DNA of 22,595 bases from Clostridia bacterium (GCA_017441965.1 JAFSBF010000036.1:1-22595), one strand, 5' to 3'. Positions 1-8,110 are shown, numbered from the stretch's first letter. Program-made: numbers and translations. The notes: generated from the sequence alone by a model not told the origin.

Positions 1-542
1 CAATGGAAAGTAAGGGAATGAAGCTTTATACCCTGCCCGGGGAAGAGGATACTGTAGCAACCATTCCCGAGGGGGTAAGAGTAAAGACCATTGCTCAAAA
101 GGACGGCTATGAATATGTATGCTGTGACTACGCCGCAGGGTGGGCAAAGCCCATGCAGACAGCGGCAACGCAGAAGGAAGTGTTTGCTTCCAATCAGTTA
201 AAAAGGAAAGAATATTATCTTATAGATGATGAAACTATGCTTATGAGCCTGCCTACATATTCTGCTGAATGTAAAAGTGAGGAGCTTCTCCTCTGTACGG
301 TAGGAACATATTTTGAGGTTTCAAAAATTGTAAGCACAGGAAAACGTAAATGGGGTTTTACTCAGATAGACGGAAAAAAAGGTTTCATAAATCTTGCCTG
401 TGCAAAGGAAACAACGTCTCCGTTTGTAATAGGTATCAGTGCGGTGCTTACCATAGCAGCACTTGCTTTTGCTGCTATAGCATTAAAAAAGATATTAAAG
501 AAAAGAAAAGCTGCTGCACAAAAAGCAGGAAAGGATGCATGA
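1..542 (+). CDS. SH3-like domain membrane protein, 5' end cut by the window edge
   Basis: The reading frame is open to the left edge. An ATG lies at position 3, but the first SH3-like strand begins immediately after it, so the N-terminus (possibly a signal peptide) is probably missing. About 179 residues are visible. Two SH3-like beta repeats can be recognised, roughly residues 5-52 (pattern KLYTLPG...ATIPEG...GWAKP) and 70-135 (YYLIDDETMLMSLP...GKKGFINLACA). One hydrophobic helix follows at about 141-163, then a Lys/Arg-rich tail (KKILKKRKAAAQK). This suggests SH3 domains outside the cell and a basic cytoplasmic tail. Bacterial SH3 domains often bind cell wall or peptide ligands; the specific role here is unknown. 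The stop codon overlaps the start of the next gene as ATGA, so the two are probably co-transcribed. Confidence 0.7.
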   Translation, partial: MESKGMKLYTLPGEEDTVATIPEGVRVKTIAQKDGYEYVCCDYAAGWAKPMQTAATQKEVFASNQLKRKEYYLIDDETMLMSLPTYSAECKSEELLLCTVGTYFEVSKIVSTGKRKWGFTQIDGKKGFINLACAKETTSPFVIGISAVLTIAALAFAAIALKKILKKRKAAAQKAGKDA

Positions 543-1105
543 AAATGAGAAAGTGTTATGAACTTGAGGTTGCAGGTGTTAAAAGGGATTTACCACTGTT
601 TGCGGTAAATGACAAAATTTCGATAGCTGCATTTATAATTTTCGGTGATGTGGAGCTTACCGTAGCGTGTGCGGCAGAGCTTCTTAAGAAAGTTCCCGAG
701 CACGATATTATGATTACTGCAGAGGCGAAGAGTATTCCGCTTATTCACGAAATGGCACGTCAGAGCGGTGTTAACGGCTACGTTGTTGCCCGTAAAAAGA
801 AGAAGGTATATATGAGTGATGTTGTGGAGGTAAGTGTTAATTCAATTACCACACAGAGTGAGCAGAAGCTCTATTTAGGCAGTGAGGATGCACAAAAGCT
901 TAAAGGAAAACGTGTACTTATCGTTGATGACGTTATAAGCACAGGTGAATCACTCTGTGCCCTTGAAAAGCTTGTAGAGGCAGCAGGCGGAAATATTGTA
1001 GGCAGGGCAGCTATCCTTGCAGAAGGCGATGCAGCACAAAGACCTGAGCTTACATTCCTTGAAAAACTGCCGCTTTTTGATGCTGACGGAAATATTTTGG
1101 AATAA
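539..1105 (+). CDS. Purine-type phosphoribosyltransferase family protein (apt-like)
   Basis: A 188-residue type I phosphoribosyltransferase, close in length to adenine phosphoribosyltransferase (about 170-185). The PRPP-binding loop is clear at residues 126-138 (VLIVDDVISTGES, with the two acidic residues and the TGES turn). The ITAEAKSIPLIHEMA stretch at about 60-74 resembles the conserved helix of APT, XPT and PurR-like proteins, and a basic VARKKKK segment follows. By family it would transfer phosphoribose from PRPP to a purine base, but the base cannot be read from the sequence, and a regulatory PRTase is also possible. The start at 539 was chosen because it overlaps the upstream stop (ATGA) and sits 5 nt after AGGAAAGG. 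A second in-frame ATG lies at 545. A longer open frame reaches back to 350, but it runs through the upstream gene and is not needed. Confidence 0.75.
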   Translation: MKMRKCYELEVAGVKRDLPLFAVNDKISIAAFIIFGDVELTVACAAELLKKVPEHDIMITAEAKSIPLIHEMARQSGVNGYVVARKKKKVYMSDVVEVSVNSITTQSEQKLYLGSEDAQKLKGKRVLIVDDVISTGESLCALEKLVEAAGGNIVGRAAILAEGDAAQRPELTFLEKLPLFDADGNILE

Positions 1106-1119
1106 ATATTAAAAAGTGG

Positions 1120-1148
1120 TTGACAAATACGAAAAGAACTGTTATAAT
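1120..1148 (+). promoter_or_regulatory. Sigma-A promoter of the infC operon
   Basis: A -35 TTGACA (1120-1125) and -10 TATAAT (1143-1148) are separated by 17 bp, a perfect match to the vegetative consensus. Transcription would start near 1155, giving a leader of about 155 nt before infC. Confidence 0.9.
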
Positions 1149-1154
1149 GGCTTG

Positions 1155-1303
1155 GTAATAAAGTAGAAGTTACCGCTTCTCACCTCACGGGGGTTTACTT
1201 GTGTGGTTAATAATTATGGGCGTTTTTATGATGCTTGTTTTTTGAAGCGGTAGGTTTTTCCTGCCGCTTTTATGATGCGGTACAATTAATTCTTTTGGAG
1301 GTG
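1155..1303 (+). promoter_or_regulatory. L20-type leader / transcription attenuator of infC-rpmI-rplT
   Basis: The leader can form two exclusive structures. TACCGCTTC (1171-1179) is perfectly complementary to GAAGCGGTA (1244-1252). The same 1245-1254 strand can instead pair with CCTGCCGCTT (1260-1269), forming a 10-bp stem (one G-U pair) with a TTTTT loop followed by TTTT, a terminator-like hairpin. This terminator/antiterminator arrangement ahead of infC-rpmI-rplT matches the known Firmicute L20 leader, in which excess ribosomal protein L20 binds the leader and favours termination. The family assignment rests on position and architecture. An 11-nt repeat (TTTTATGATGC) occurs at 1224-1234 and 1268-1278. 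Confidence 0.75.
1245..1271 (+). terminator. Conditional terminator hairpin in the infC leader
   Basis: The stem AAGCGGTAGG (1245-1254) / CCTGCCGCTT (1260-1269) has a TTTTT loop and is followed only by a short U run (to 1271). Its 5' arm is shared with the long-range antiterminator pairing to 1171-1179, which points to regulated termination rather than a simple end of transcript. Confidence 0.65.
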
Positions 1304-1312
1304 TTTTCCATT
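1297..1312 (+). promoter_or_regulatory. Ribosome binding site that fixes the ATT start of infC
   Basis: GGAGGTG at 1297-1303 sits 8 nt before ATT at 1310-1312 when measured from GGAGG. No ATG, GTG or TTG in the infC frame has comparable spacing, so this site decides the non-canonical start. Confidence 0.75.
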
Positions 1313-1819
1313 AGCAAGGAAATGATGATTAACGAAGAAATCAGGGATAGCGAGGTCAGGGTAATAGACAGCGACGGAAGTCAGCTTGGTATTATGCCTA
1401 CAGGCGATGCACTTGATGCCGCTATAAAGAGAAATCTTGATTTGGTGAAGATTTCACCTAATGCAAATCCCCCCGTATGTAAAATTATGGATTACGGTAA
1501 ATATCGTTTTGAGCTTGCTAAGAAGGAGAAGGAAAACCGCAAGAATCAAAAGGTTGTTAACCTTAAAGAGGTGCGCCTTTCACCCTCAATTGACAACCAC
1601 GATTTTGAAACGAAGCTTAAAAATGCCTGCAAATTCCTCAAAAACGGGGATAAGGTAAAGGTTAGTGTTCGTTTTCGTGGACGTGAAATACATCACGCAT
1701 CAATCGGGGAGGAAATTCTTGACCGTTTTGTAAAGGGTGCGGAGGAATTCGGCACTGTTGACAAAAAAGCAAAGCTTGAGGGAAAGAATATGGCGATTAC
1801 AATTTCGCCCAAAAACTGA
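1310..1819 (+). CDS. infC: Translation initiation factor IF-3, AUU start
   Basis: IF-3 binds the 30S subunit, keeps it apart from 50S and checks start-codon pairing. The 169-residue product has the usual length. The N-domain begins INEEIRDSEVRVIDSDGSQLG, and a Lys-rich linker (KKEKENRKNQKVVNLKEVRL) leads to the C-domain (GDKVKVSVRFRGREIHH...). The start is placed at an ATT codon at 1310 because GGAGG at 1297-1301 lies 8 nt upstream. The nearest ATG (1322) would be 20 nt from that site. Unusual AUU starts for infC are known in Escherichia coli and reported in bacilli; IF-3 discriminates against them and so represses its own synthesis. The gene is first of the infC-rpmI-rplT operon behind the attenuator leader. 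Confidence 0.92.
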   Translation: MSKEMMINEEIRDSEVRVIDSDGSQLGIMPTGDALDAAIKRNLDLVKISPNANPPVCKIMDYGKYRFELAKKEKENRKNQKVVNLKEVRLSPSIDNHDFETKLKNACKFLKNGDKVKVSVRFRGREIHHASIGEEILDRFVKGAEEFGTVDKKAKLEGKNMAITISPKN

Positions 1820-1873
1820 TTATCGGCTAACAGAAGTTAGTTTAGATATATACACATTGAGAGGAGAGATATT

Positions 1874-2071
1874 ATGCCTAAAATAAAGACACACAGAGCC
1901 GCTGCGAAGCGTTTCAGTCTTACAAAGTCAGGTAAGGTAAAAAGAGCGAAGGCTTTCAAGAGCCACATTCTCACAAAGAAGGACACTAAGAGAAAGAGAA
2001 GACTGAGAAAGGGCGCCCTTGCAGACGTTACAAACGCAAAAGTTATAAAGAAGCTTATACCTTATAAATAA
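1874..2071 (+). CDS. rpmI: 50S ribosomal protein L35
   Basis: A 65-residue, very basic protein with the L35 signature: [14 protein letters not shown] at the N-terminus, then [14 protein letters not shown] and a KRKRRLRKG stretch. L35 is a structural protein of the large ribosomal subunit, and the length is exactly typical. A GAGGAG ribosome binding site precedes the ATG. The 54-nt gap after infC holds a small hairpin (CTAAC/GTTAG). It is the second gene of the infC-rpmI-rplT operon. Confidence 0.97.
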   Translation: MPKIKTHRAAAKRFSLTKSGKVKRAKAFKSHILTKKDTKRKRRLRKGALADVTNAKVIKKLIPYK

Positions 2072-2090
2072 GAATTAGGAGGACTAAAAA

Positions 2091-2444
2091 ATGGCTCGAG
2101 TTAAGGGTGCACTCAGCACCAGAAAAAGACATAAAAAAATATTGAAGCTTGCAAAAGGCTACAGAGGTGGCAAGTCAAAGCTTTACAGAATTGCCAATCA
2201 GGCAGTTATGAAATCACTTTCTTACGCATATGTTGGAAGAAAGCTCAAGAAGAGAGATTTCCGTTCTCTCTGGATTACAAGAATCAGTGCCGCTTGTAAG
2301 ATGAATGATATCAACTATTCACGTTTTATGAACGGTCTGAAGAAGGCAAACATCGAAATCAACAGAAAGATGCTTTCAGAAATCGCTATAAACGATCCTG
2401 CAGCATTTACACAGCTTGTTGAAACTGCAAAAAGCAATCTTTAA
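2091..2444 (+). CDS. rplT: 50S ribosomal protein L20
   Basis: A 117-residue basic protein with the full L20 pattern: [31 protein letters not shown], and a C-terminal half with [13 protein letters not shown] and [10 protein letters not shown]20 binds 23S rRNA early in 50S assembly. In Firmicutes it also represses its own operon by binding the leader, which fits the attenuator found upstream of infC. AGGAGG lies 8 nt before the ATG. It is the last gene before the strong terminator at 2470. Confidence 0.97.
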   Translation: MARVKGALSTRKRHKKILKLAKGYRGGKSKLYRIANQAVMKSLSYAYVGRKLKKRDFRSLWITRISAACKMNDINYSRFMNGLKKANIEINRKMLSEIAINDPAAFTQLVETAKSNL

Positions 2445-2469
2445 TAAGTAGCCGAAATCGGCTAATTTA

Positions 2470-2505
2470 AAAAACCGTTTCCGCACATACGCGGGGGCGG
2501 TTTTT
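2470..2505 (+). terminator. Rho-independent terminator of the infC-rpmI-rplT operon
   Basis: A 15-bp stem (AAAAACCGTTTCCGC, 2470-2484, with GCGGGGGCGGTTTTT, 2491-2505, three G-U pairs) has a 6-nt loop and ends in TTTTT. A smaller hairpin, TAGCCGA/TCGGCTA, lies just upstream at about 2448-2463. Confidence 0.9.
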
Positions 2506-2517
2506 GAGTAAGTAACG

Positions 2518-3303
2518 ATGGTGATAAATATGGTTATTACAAGCCGTGACAACAAAATATTTAAGCTTGCAAGCCGTCTTAAGAGTGCAAGAGGCAGAAA
2601 CGAGGAAAAGCTCTTTCTTATCGAGGGAGAACGAAGTGTTCGTGATGCTTACGATAAGGGGGCAGATTTTTACTCTGTAATTTTATCTGAAAATGCACCG
2701 TTGCAGTTTAAGGCAGATTGTCCGATTTATACTTTTGCGCCAAAGCTTTTCGGGGAAATCGCAGAGACGGTAACTCCGCAGGGTATTATAGGCATATGCC
2801 GTATGAGAAAGTGCACGGTAGAGGACGTTATTGCCGGGAACAGTAACCTTGTAATACTTTGTGAGGCTTTGCAGGATCCGGGAAATATAGGCACAATAAT
2901 ACGAACTGCACACGCAGCATTCTCAGGCGGTGTAATCCTTACGAAGGGGTGCTGCGATTTATACAATCCGAAGATTGTGCGTGCAACTATGTCGGGTATG
3001 TTTTCAGTGCCCGTTGTGCAAGGGGTAAGTGTCAAGGAAACAGTGGAAGCTTTTTCAAAAAACGGGTATAGCGTTGTTGCAGGTGCACTCACAGATAACA
3101 GTATTGACCTTTATGACATAAATTTAAAGGGAAAGCATCTTATAATAATAGGCAATGAGGGAAACGGTGTTACAAAGGAGACTCTTTCTATGTGTGACAA
3201 GGTGGTTAAAATCCCGATGCATCCCGATGCAGAAAGCCTTAACGCTGCAGTTGCAGGCAGTGTAATGATGTATGAGCATTACCGCCAAAACATAAAAAAA
3301 TAA
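2518..3303 (+). CDS. TrmH/SpoU-family RNA 2'-O-ribose methyltransferase
   Basis: A SAM-dependent methylase of the knotted SPOUT class. The N-terminal substrate-binding part (residues about 30-100, with FLIEGERSVRDA) is followed by the catalytic domain with all three SpoU motifs: DPGNIGTIIRT (120-130, motif 1 Asn and Arg), IGNEGNGVTKE (211-221) and IPMHPDAESLNAAVA (232-246). It is similar in layout to RlmB and YsgA-type rRNA methylases; the exact target nucleotide cannot be deduced. There are two in-frame ATGs, at 2518 and 2530. Neither has a strong ribosome binding site, although GGTG lies 6 nt before 2530, which may be the true start. It begins 12 nt after the L20 operon terminator with no visible promoter of its own, so it may depend on read-through. 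Confidence 0.88.
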   Translation: MVINMVITSRDNKIFKLASRLKSARGRNEEKLFLIEGERSVRDAYDKGADFYSVILSENAPLQFKADCPIYTFAPKLFGEIAETVTPQGIIGICRMRKCTVEDVIAGNSNLVILCEALQDPGNIGTIIRTAHAAFSGGVILTKGCCDLYNPKIVRATMSGMFSVPVVQGVSVKETVEAFSKNGYSVVAGALTDNSIDLYDINLKGKHLIIIGNEGNGVTKETLSMCDKVVKIPMHPDAESLNAAVAGSVMMYEHYRQNIKK

Positions 3304-3311
3304 ATTTACTC

Positions 3312-3340
3312 TTTACAAAGTGCAAATTTTAGTGTATAGT
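3312..3340 (+). promoter_or_regulatory. Probable promoter of dprA-topA
   Basis: TTTACA (3312-3317) and TATAGT (3335-3340) are separated by 17 bp, in the short gap before dprA. Each box has one mismatch to consensus. Confidence 0.6.
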
Positions 3341-3381
3341 GTGACAGGAGTTTAACTTCATTTTTAGAAAGGTCTGAGCTT

Positions 3382-4485
3382 ATGGATAAGCGTCTTATAT
3401 GGGCGATAAAATCTTCATATGTTACTCCTACCCGTAAAAAGCTTGAAGAGCTTCGGACAAGAGAGGATTTATTTGATGAAGACCTTATTGACAAAAGGGA
3501 TAAAAAGTATATGTGGGCGCTTTCGAGCTTTGAAAGGGCTCTTGAAAAGGGCTGCCATATAGTTACCTATATTGACGATATTTATCCTGAGGCTTTTCGT
3601 GAGATATCACTGCCGCCTCCCGTTCTTTATGTAAGGGGCAATGTCCACGCACTCAGTCACGGTGTTTATGCAGGAATGGTAGGCTGCCGCAAAAGTGATG
3701 ACTACGGACTGAGGACGGCAATGCAGCTTGCACGTGAAATAGGGCAGACAGGCGCAGGCATAGTTTCAGGCGGTGCAGAAGGTGTTGATGCCGCATCCCA
3801 TAAGGGTGCACTTATGGCAGGGGTGCCGACGATTGCAGTTTTCGGTAATGGAGTTGATATAAGCTATCCTGATTTTAATGCGGAGCTTTTTGAAAGAATT
3901 GAAAAAAGCGGCGGCGCCCTTATAAGTGAATTTCCCATGGGCTATGCGCCTACAAAAAAGACGTTTCCGCACAGAAACAGACTTATTGCCGCTCTTTCAA
4001 CGGCAGTGGTAGTTGTACGTGCGGGAAAACGAAGCGGTTCGCTTATTACAGCAAATCAGGCAATAAATATGAATAAAACGGTTTTTGCAGTACCGGGAAA
4101 TATTGATGACGGCTTAAGTATCGGCACAAATGAGCTTATCCGTGACGGGGCGTTTCCGCTTCTTAGTGCAATGGACGTTATAGATGAGCTTATTGAAAGA
4201 AAGCCTGACTTTTTTGTCAGGGAAAAGGAAGAAAAACCGAAAATAGAAATTCCGCCGTATGAAAAACCAACCAAAAAAATGAAAACGAATGTAGTTCTTT
4301 CGGAATATGAAAAAGAAATTGTAAATATAATAAATGACGGATACACGGTGCTCCCCGATATAGAGGGGCAGATAAGCTTTGATGCATCAAGGCTTACGGC
4401 TCTTCTGACAATGATGGAAATGAAGGGTGTTATAAAGCGGGGGAGCGATAAAAAATATAAAATGACAAGCGGAGGAGAATGTTAA
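3382..4485 (+). CDS. dprA: DNA-processing protein DprA (Smf)
   Basis: DprA protects incoming single-stranded DNA during natural transformation and loads RecA on it. The 367-residue product carries the Rossmann-like core: GMVGCRKSDDYG (98-109), the hallmark VSGGAEGVDAASHKGAL (128-144), AVFGNGVDISYP (152-163), FPHRNRLIAALS (195-206) and GKRSGSLITANQA (215-227). A C-terminal winged-helix segment (from about 305, LSEYEKEIVNII...) resembles the DprA DML1-like domain. AGAAAGG lies 8 nt before the ATG. The stop codon overlaps the topA start (TAATG), so translation is coupled. dprA-topA-trmFO is a conserved Firmicute order. With comF also in this window the cell carries at least two competence-related genes, though both are widespread in strains not known to transform. 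Confidence 0.95.
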   Translation: MDKRLIWAIKSSYVTPTRKKLEELRTREDLFDEDLIDKRDKKYMWALSSFERALEKGCHIVTYIDDIYPEAFREISLPPPVLYVRGNVHALSHGVYAGMVGCRKSDDYGLRTAMQLAREIGQTGAGIVSGGAEGVDAASHKGALMAGVPTIAVFGNGVDISYPDFNAELFERIEKSGGALISEFPMGYAPTKKTFPHRNRLIAALSTAVVVVRAGKRSGSLITANQAINMNKTVFAVPGNIDDGLSIGTNELIRDGAFPLLSAMDVIDELIERKPDFFVREKEEKPKIEIPPYEKPTKKMKTNVVLSEYEKEIVNIINDGYTVLPDIEGQISFDASRLTALLTMMEMKGVIKRGSDKKYKMTSGGEC

Positions 4486-6560
4486 TGGCAAATTATCTTG
4501 TAATAGTTGAGTCACCGGCAAAGGCGAAAACCATTAACAAATATCTGGGCAAGAACTATACGGTAATCGCATCTATGGGACATATGCGTGATTTACCAAA
4601 AAGTCAGCTCGGAATAGATATTGAAAATAATTATGAGCCTAAGTATATTACCATAAGGGGCAAGGGCGACCTTCTTTCAAAGCTTAAAAAAGCGGCAAAG
4701 AGTGCAGATAAAGTATACCTTGCAACTGACCCTGACCGTGAGGGGGAGGCAATAAGCTGGCATCTTGCACAAATCCTTGAAATAGATGAAAAGCAAAAAT
4801 GCAGAATTACATTTAACGAGGTTACAAAGTCAGCCGTAACGGCATCTCTTAAAGAAGCCAGACCCATTGACAATAACCTTGTGGACGCTCAGCAGGCGCG
4901 CAGAGCGCTCGACAGAATTGTGGGATATAAAATAAGCCCCATACTCTGGAAAAAGGTTAAAAAGGGTCTTAGCGCAGGCAGAGTGCAATCTGTTGCTACA
5001 AAGCTTGTGGTAGACCGTGAACGTGAGATAAATGCGTTTGAGCCGAAGGAATACTGGTCGCTTAACGCAAGCCTTAAGGTAGCAGGTGAGAGAAAGGCGC
5101 TTCTTGCCCGTTTTTACGGTGTTAACGGAAAGAAGAAGGAGCTTAAAAGCTTTGATGAGGCGCAGAAGATACAGCAAATGGCATCAAAAGGTGATTTTGT
5201 TGTAACAAAGGCGAATTACAGTGAAAAAATGCAGCAGCCCTCACCGCCCTTTACTACGAGTACCCTCCAGCAGGAGGCGAGCAGAAAGATGGGCTTCACA
5301 TCAAGAAGGACTATGTCTGCTGCACAGCAGCTTTATGAAGGTGTTGCGCTTCCCTCAAAGGGGACATTGGGTCTTATCACATATATGAGAACGGACTCCC
5401 TCAGAATTACTCCTGAGGCGCAGGAGGCTGCACGCAGTCTTATCTCGCACAAGTACGGTGCACAGTATACTCCAAAGTCACCAAGAATATATAAAACGGG
5501 AAAGAATGCGCAGGATGCGCATGAGGCAATAAGACCTACAGATGTTACTATTCTTCCTGAAAGTATTAAAGAGGCAGTAAGTGCCGACCTTTATAAGCTT
5601 TATAAGCTTATATGGGAAAGATTTGTTGCAAGTCAGATGTCAAATGCAGTGTATGACACCTTAAATGCTGAATTTGATGCATCGGGCGCAACCTTCCGTG
5701 CAAGCAGTAAGGCACTTAAATTCGCAGGATACCGTGCAGTATATATTGATGGCAGTGAAGAAAACGAGGAGAAGGATGAAAAGCGCCTTATAAAGATAGA
5801 GGAGGGTATGCATCTTCAGGCGGGTGAAATTGAGCAGGAACAGCATTTTACAGAGCCGCCTGCAAGATATACAGAAGCCTCTCTCATAAAAACAATGGAG
5901 GAAAACGGTATTGGAAGACCCAGTACCTATGCCCCCACAATAAGCACAATCTTAGGAAGAGACTACGTCGTGCGTGAAAAACGCATGTTAAAGCCGACAG
6001 AGCTTGGCGAGGTTGTAACCGATATTATGGCTGAAAACTTCTCTGATATTGTTGATGTGGACTTTACCGCAAATATGGAAAAGCAGCTTGACGATATTGA
6101 AGAGGGCAGTGAAAAGTGGATAGACGTTATTGATGAATTTTATAAACCGTTTAAGAGCGTTCTTGAAAAGGCTGAAAAATCTATTGAAAAAATAGAAATA
6201 AAGCCTGAGGAAAGCGATGAAATCTGCGAAAAATGCGGCAGAAATATGGTTATAAAGCTTGGTAAATACGGAAAATTCCTTGCCTGCCCCGGATTTCCCG
6301 AGTGCCGTAATGCAAAGCCTATTTTGCAGGATACCGGTGTAAAATGCCCTAAATGCGGCGGAAGGATTGTTGCACGTAAAAGTCAGAAGGGTAAGAAATA
6401 TTTCTCCTGCGAGAATACGCCAAATTGTGACTTCCTTCTCTGGGATGAGCCTATTAAAACTCCCTGCCCCAAATGCGGCAGCGTTATGACAAGAAAGTAT
6501 ATCAAGAGAAAGAGTATAACAGTTTGCTCTAACCCTGAGTGCGAGAGCAACAAAAAATAA
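4485..6560 (+). CDS. topA: DNA topoisomerase I (type IA)
   Basis: This enzyme relaxes negative supercoils by single-strand passage. The 691-residue protein opens with the TOPRIM domain (MANYLVIVESPAKAKTI, catalytic Glu9; TDPDREGEA at 81-89 with the metal-binding acids). The active-site tyrosine is Tyr300 in GLITYMRTDS. The C-terminus has three four-cysteine zinc ribbons (beginning CEKCGRN, CPKCGGR and CPKCGSV). The start at 4485 was preferred to the in-frame ATG at 4479 because GGAGGAG (4471-4477) is well spaced from 4485 and too close to 4479, and because the family begins MANYLVIVESP. It shares one base with the dprA stop. The structured repeat begins at the base directly after its stop codon. 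Confidence 0.97.
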   Translation: MANYLVIVESPAKAKTINKYLGKNYTVIASMGHMRDLPKSQLGIDIENNYEPKYITIRGKGDLLSKLKKAAKSADKVYLATDPDREGEAISWHLAQILEIDEKQKCRITFNEVTKSAVTASLKEARPIDNNLVDAQQARRALDRIVGYKISPILWKKVKKGLSAGRVQSVATKLVVDREREINAFEPKEYWSLNASLKVAGERKALLARFYGVNGKKKELKSFDEAQKIQQMASKGDFVVTKANYSEKMQQPSPPFTTSTLQQEASRKMGFTSRRTMSAAQQLYEGVALPSKGTLGLITYMRTDSLRITPEAQEAARSLISHKYGAQYTPKSPRIYKTGKNAQDAHEAIRPTDVTILPESIKEAVSADLYKLYKLIWERFVASQMSNAVYDTLNAEFDASGATFRASSKALKFAGYRAVYIDGSEENEEKDEKRLIKIEEGMHLQAGEIEQEQHFTEPPARYTEASLIKTMEENGIGRPSTYAPTISTILGRDYVVREKRMLKPTELGEVVTDIMAENFSDIVDVDFTANMEKQLDDIEEGSEKWIDVIDEFYKPFKSVLEKAEKSIEKIEIKPEESDEICEKCGRNMVIKLGKYGKFLACPGFPECRNAKPILQDTGVKCPKCGGRIVARKSQKGKKYFSCENTPNCDFLLWDEPIKTPCPKCGSVMTRKYIKRKSITVCSNPECESNKK

Positions 6561-6787
6561 GGGGATGTTAAAAATGCCCAGACCGCAAAAGGCGACAAAT
6601 ATGCAGAATATACAGAACAAGAAAATGTAAACGTTTATATTTCGTTGAAAAATCTTCGATTTTTCATTGTTTTTTAGCCTTTTGCTACGAACAAACTTCG
6701 CCTCTCGACGTACCCACGTACGCCTTCGGGGAACCCAAGCTACGCTTGGCTCAGTTTTTCCGTTCTGAAACATTTTTTCCTATCCCC
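6561..6787 (+). repeat. Structured intergenic repeat, copy 1 (227 bp)
   Basis: This element fills the gap between topA and trmFO and recurs on the other strand at 16592-16825. It runs from GGGGATG (immediately after the topA stop) to CTATCCCC, so GGGGAT/ATCCCC form short terminal inverted repeats. Inside are paired arms GCAAAAGGC (6585-6593) / GCCTTTTGC (6677-6685), a hairpin GAAAAAT-CTTCG-ATTTTTC, and two hairpins nearer the 3' end (CGTAC/GTACG and CCAAGC/GCTTGG). A segment from GCTACGAACAAACTTC to CCTCTCG and the block CCGTTCTGAA are nearly identical in the second copy. It has no coding capacity. It could be a miniature mobile element or a conserved RNA element in the topA-trmFO transcript. 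Confidence 0.85.
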
Positions 6788-6805
6788 TAAAGAGGGTATT
6801 AAGTT

Positions 6806-8110
6806 ATGAAGCTAAAAATAATAGGCGGAGGTCTTGCAGGGTGTGAGGCTGCATGGCAGGCTGCAAACAGAGGAATTAAGGTAAAGCTTTACGAAATGAA
6901 GCCGTCTGTTTTCTCCCCTGCACATACAAATGAAAATTTGTGCGAGCTTGTCTGCTCCAACTCCTTAAAGGGCAACGGTCTTGATAATGCCTGCGGACTT
7001 TTGAAGGAAGAAATGCGTAGAATGGGAAGCCTTGTTATTGATTGTGCAGACAGGACGAGTGTTCCTGCGGGTGGCGCACTGGCGGTAGACCGTGACAAGT
7101 TTTCTGCCCTTGTGACAAAGCATATCAAGGAGCATCCCAATATTGAGCTTATACGCGAAACTGTAAATGATATAAATACAGATGAATATACAATTGTTGC
7201 AACGGGGCCACTTACCCATAGCACACTTACAGAGCCGATATTGAAGCTTACGGGCGAAAAATCACTCTTTTTCTTTGATGCGGCGGCACCCGTTGTCACA
7301 CGTGAGAGTATTGATGAAAGTATAACATATCTTGCTGCACGCTACGGAAAGGGAACGCCCGACTATATAAACTGTCCTATGGAAAAGGGCGAGTATGAGG
7401 CTTTTTATAATGCACTTATAAGTGCCGAGCGTGCCCCGCTTCACGAGGATGTGGAGGACGTAAAGGTTTTTGAGGGATGTATGCCCGTTGAAATTATGGC
7501 GCAAAGGGGAAAGGAAACGCTGTGCTTTGGACCACTTAAGCCAAAGGGACTTCCCAATCCAAAAACGGGCAGAGAGCCGTATGCAGTGCTGCAGCTTCGC
7601 AGGGATAATACAGAGGGTACGCTTTATAATCTCGTAGGTTTTCAGACAAATCTCAAGTTCGGGGAACAAAAGAGGGTTTTCTCAATGATACCCGGTCTTA
7701 AAAATGCTGAATTTGTGCGCTATGGTGTAATGCACAGAAATACGTATATAAATTCACCGCTTGTACTTGAAAACGACTATAGCCTTTTAAAATACCCTAA
7801 AGTCTTTTTTGCAGGACAGATAACGGGCGTAGAGGGTTATGTGGAGTCGGCATCCTCGGGGTTAGTTGCAGGTATAAATGCCGCAAGGAAAATCCTCGGC
7901 AGGGAAAGCGTCGTATTTCCCCCGTCAACGTGTACGGGCGCACTCATTAAATATATAACAGACCGTGAAAATAGGAAGTTTCAGCCAATGAATGCAAACT
8001 TTGGCATTATAGAGTGGGAAAGAATAAAAATCAAAAACAAAAAAGAAAGATATGAATATATATCGTCACTTGCGTTAGAAGCATTGCAGAATATACAAAA
8101 CGGACTTTAA
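6806..8110 (+). CDS. trmFO: Methylenetetrahydrofolate-tRNA-(uracil-5-)-methyltransferase TrmFO
   Basis: A folate- and FAD-dependent enzyme that makes 5-methyluridine at position 54 of tRNA in many Gram-positive bacteria. The 434 residues match the family length. The N-terminal FAD-binding signature is IIGGGLAGCEAAWQA (5-19), followed by HTNENLCELVCSNSLKGN, PAGGALAVDRDKFS and later FFAGQITGVEGYVESASSG, all typical of TrmFO (Gid). AGAGGG lies 9 nt before the ATG. It follows topA as in other Firmicutes, but separated here by the structured repeat, whose right end is only 18 bp from the start codon. An intrinsic terminator overlaps the stop codon. Confidence 0.97.
   Translation: MKLKIIGGGLAGCEAAWQAANRGIKVKLYEMKPSVFSPAHTNENLCELVCSNSLKGNGLDNACGLLKEEMRRMGSLVIDCADRTSVPAGGALAVDRDKFSALVTKHIKEHPNIELIRETVNDINTDEYTIVATGPLTHSTLTEPILKLTGEKSLFFFDAAAPVVTRESIDESITYLAARYGKGTPDYINCPMEKGEYEAFYNALISAERAPLHEDVEDVKVFEGCMPVEIMAQRGKETLCFGPLKPKGLPNPKTGREPYAVLQLRRDNTEGTLYNLVGFQTNLKFGEQKRVFSMIPGLKNAEFVRYGVMHRNTYINSPLVLENDYSLLKYPKVFFAGQITGVEGYVESASSGLVAGINAARKILGRESVVFPPSTCTGALIKYITDRENRKFQPMNANFGIIEWERIKIKNKKERYEYISSLALEALQNIQNGL

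Noticed and set aside
350..538. Upstream extension of the phosphoribosyltransferase frame
   Set aside because: It lies wholly inside the membrane protein gene in another frame, is Cys/Lys-rich nonsense, and a good start with binding site exists at 539.
2683..3092. - strand frames opposite the SpoU methylase
   Set aside because: They are shadows of a gene with all its catalytic motifs; no binding site or family match.
5988..6773. Long - strand frame of 261 codons opposite the end of topA
   Set aside because: It is antisense to a certain gene, runs into the structured repeat, has no family resemblance, and its residue make-up is what the opposite strand of topA would give.
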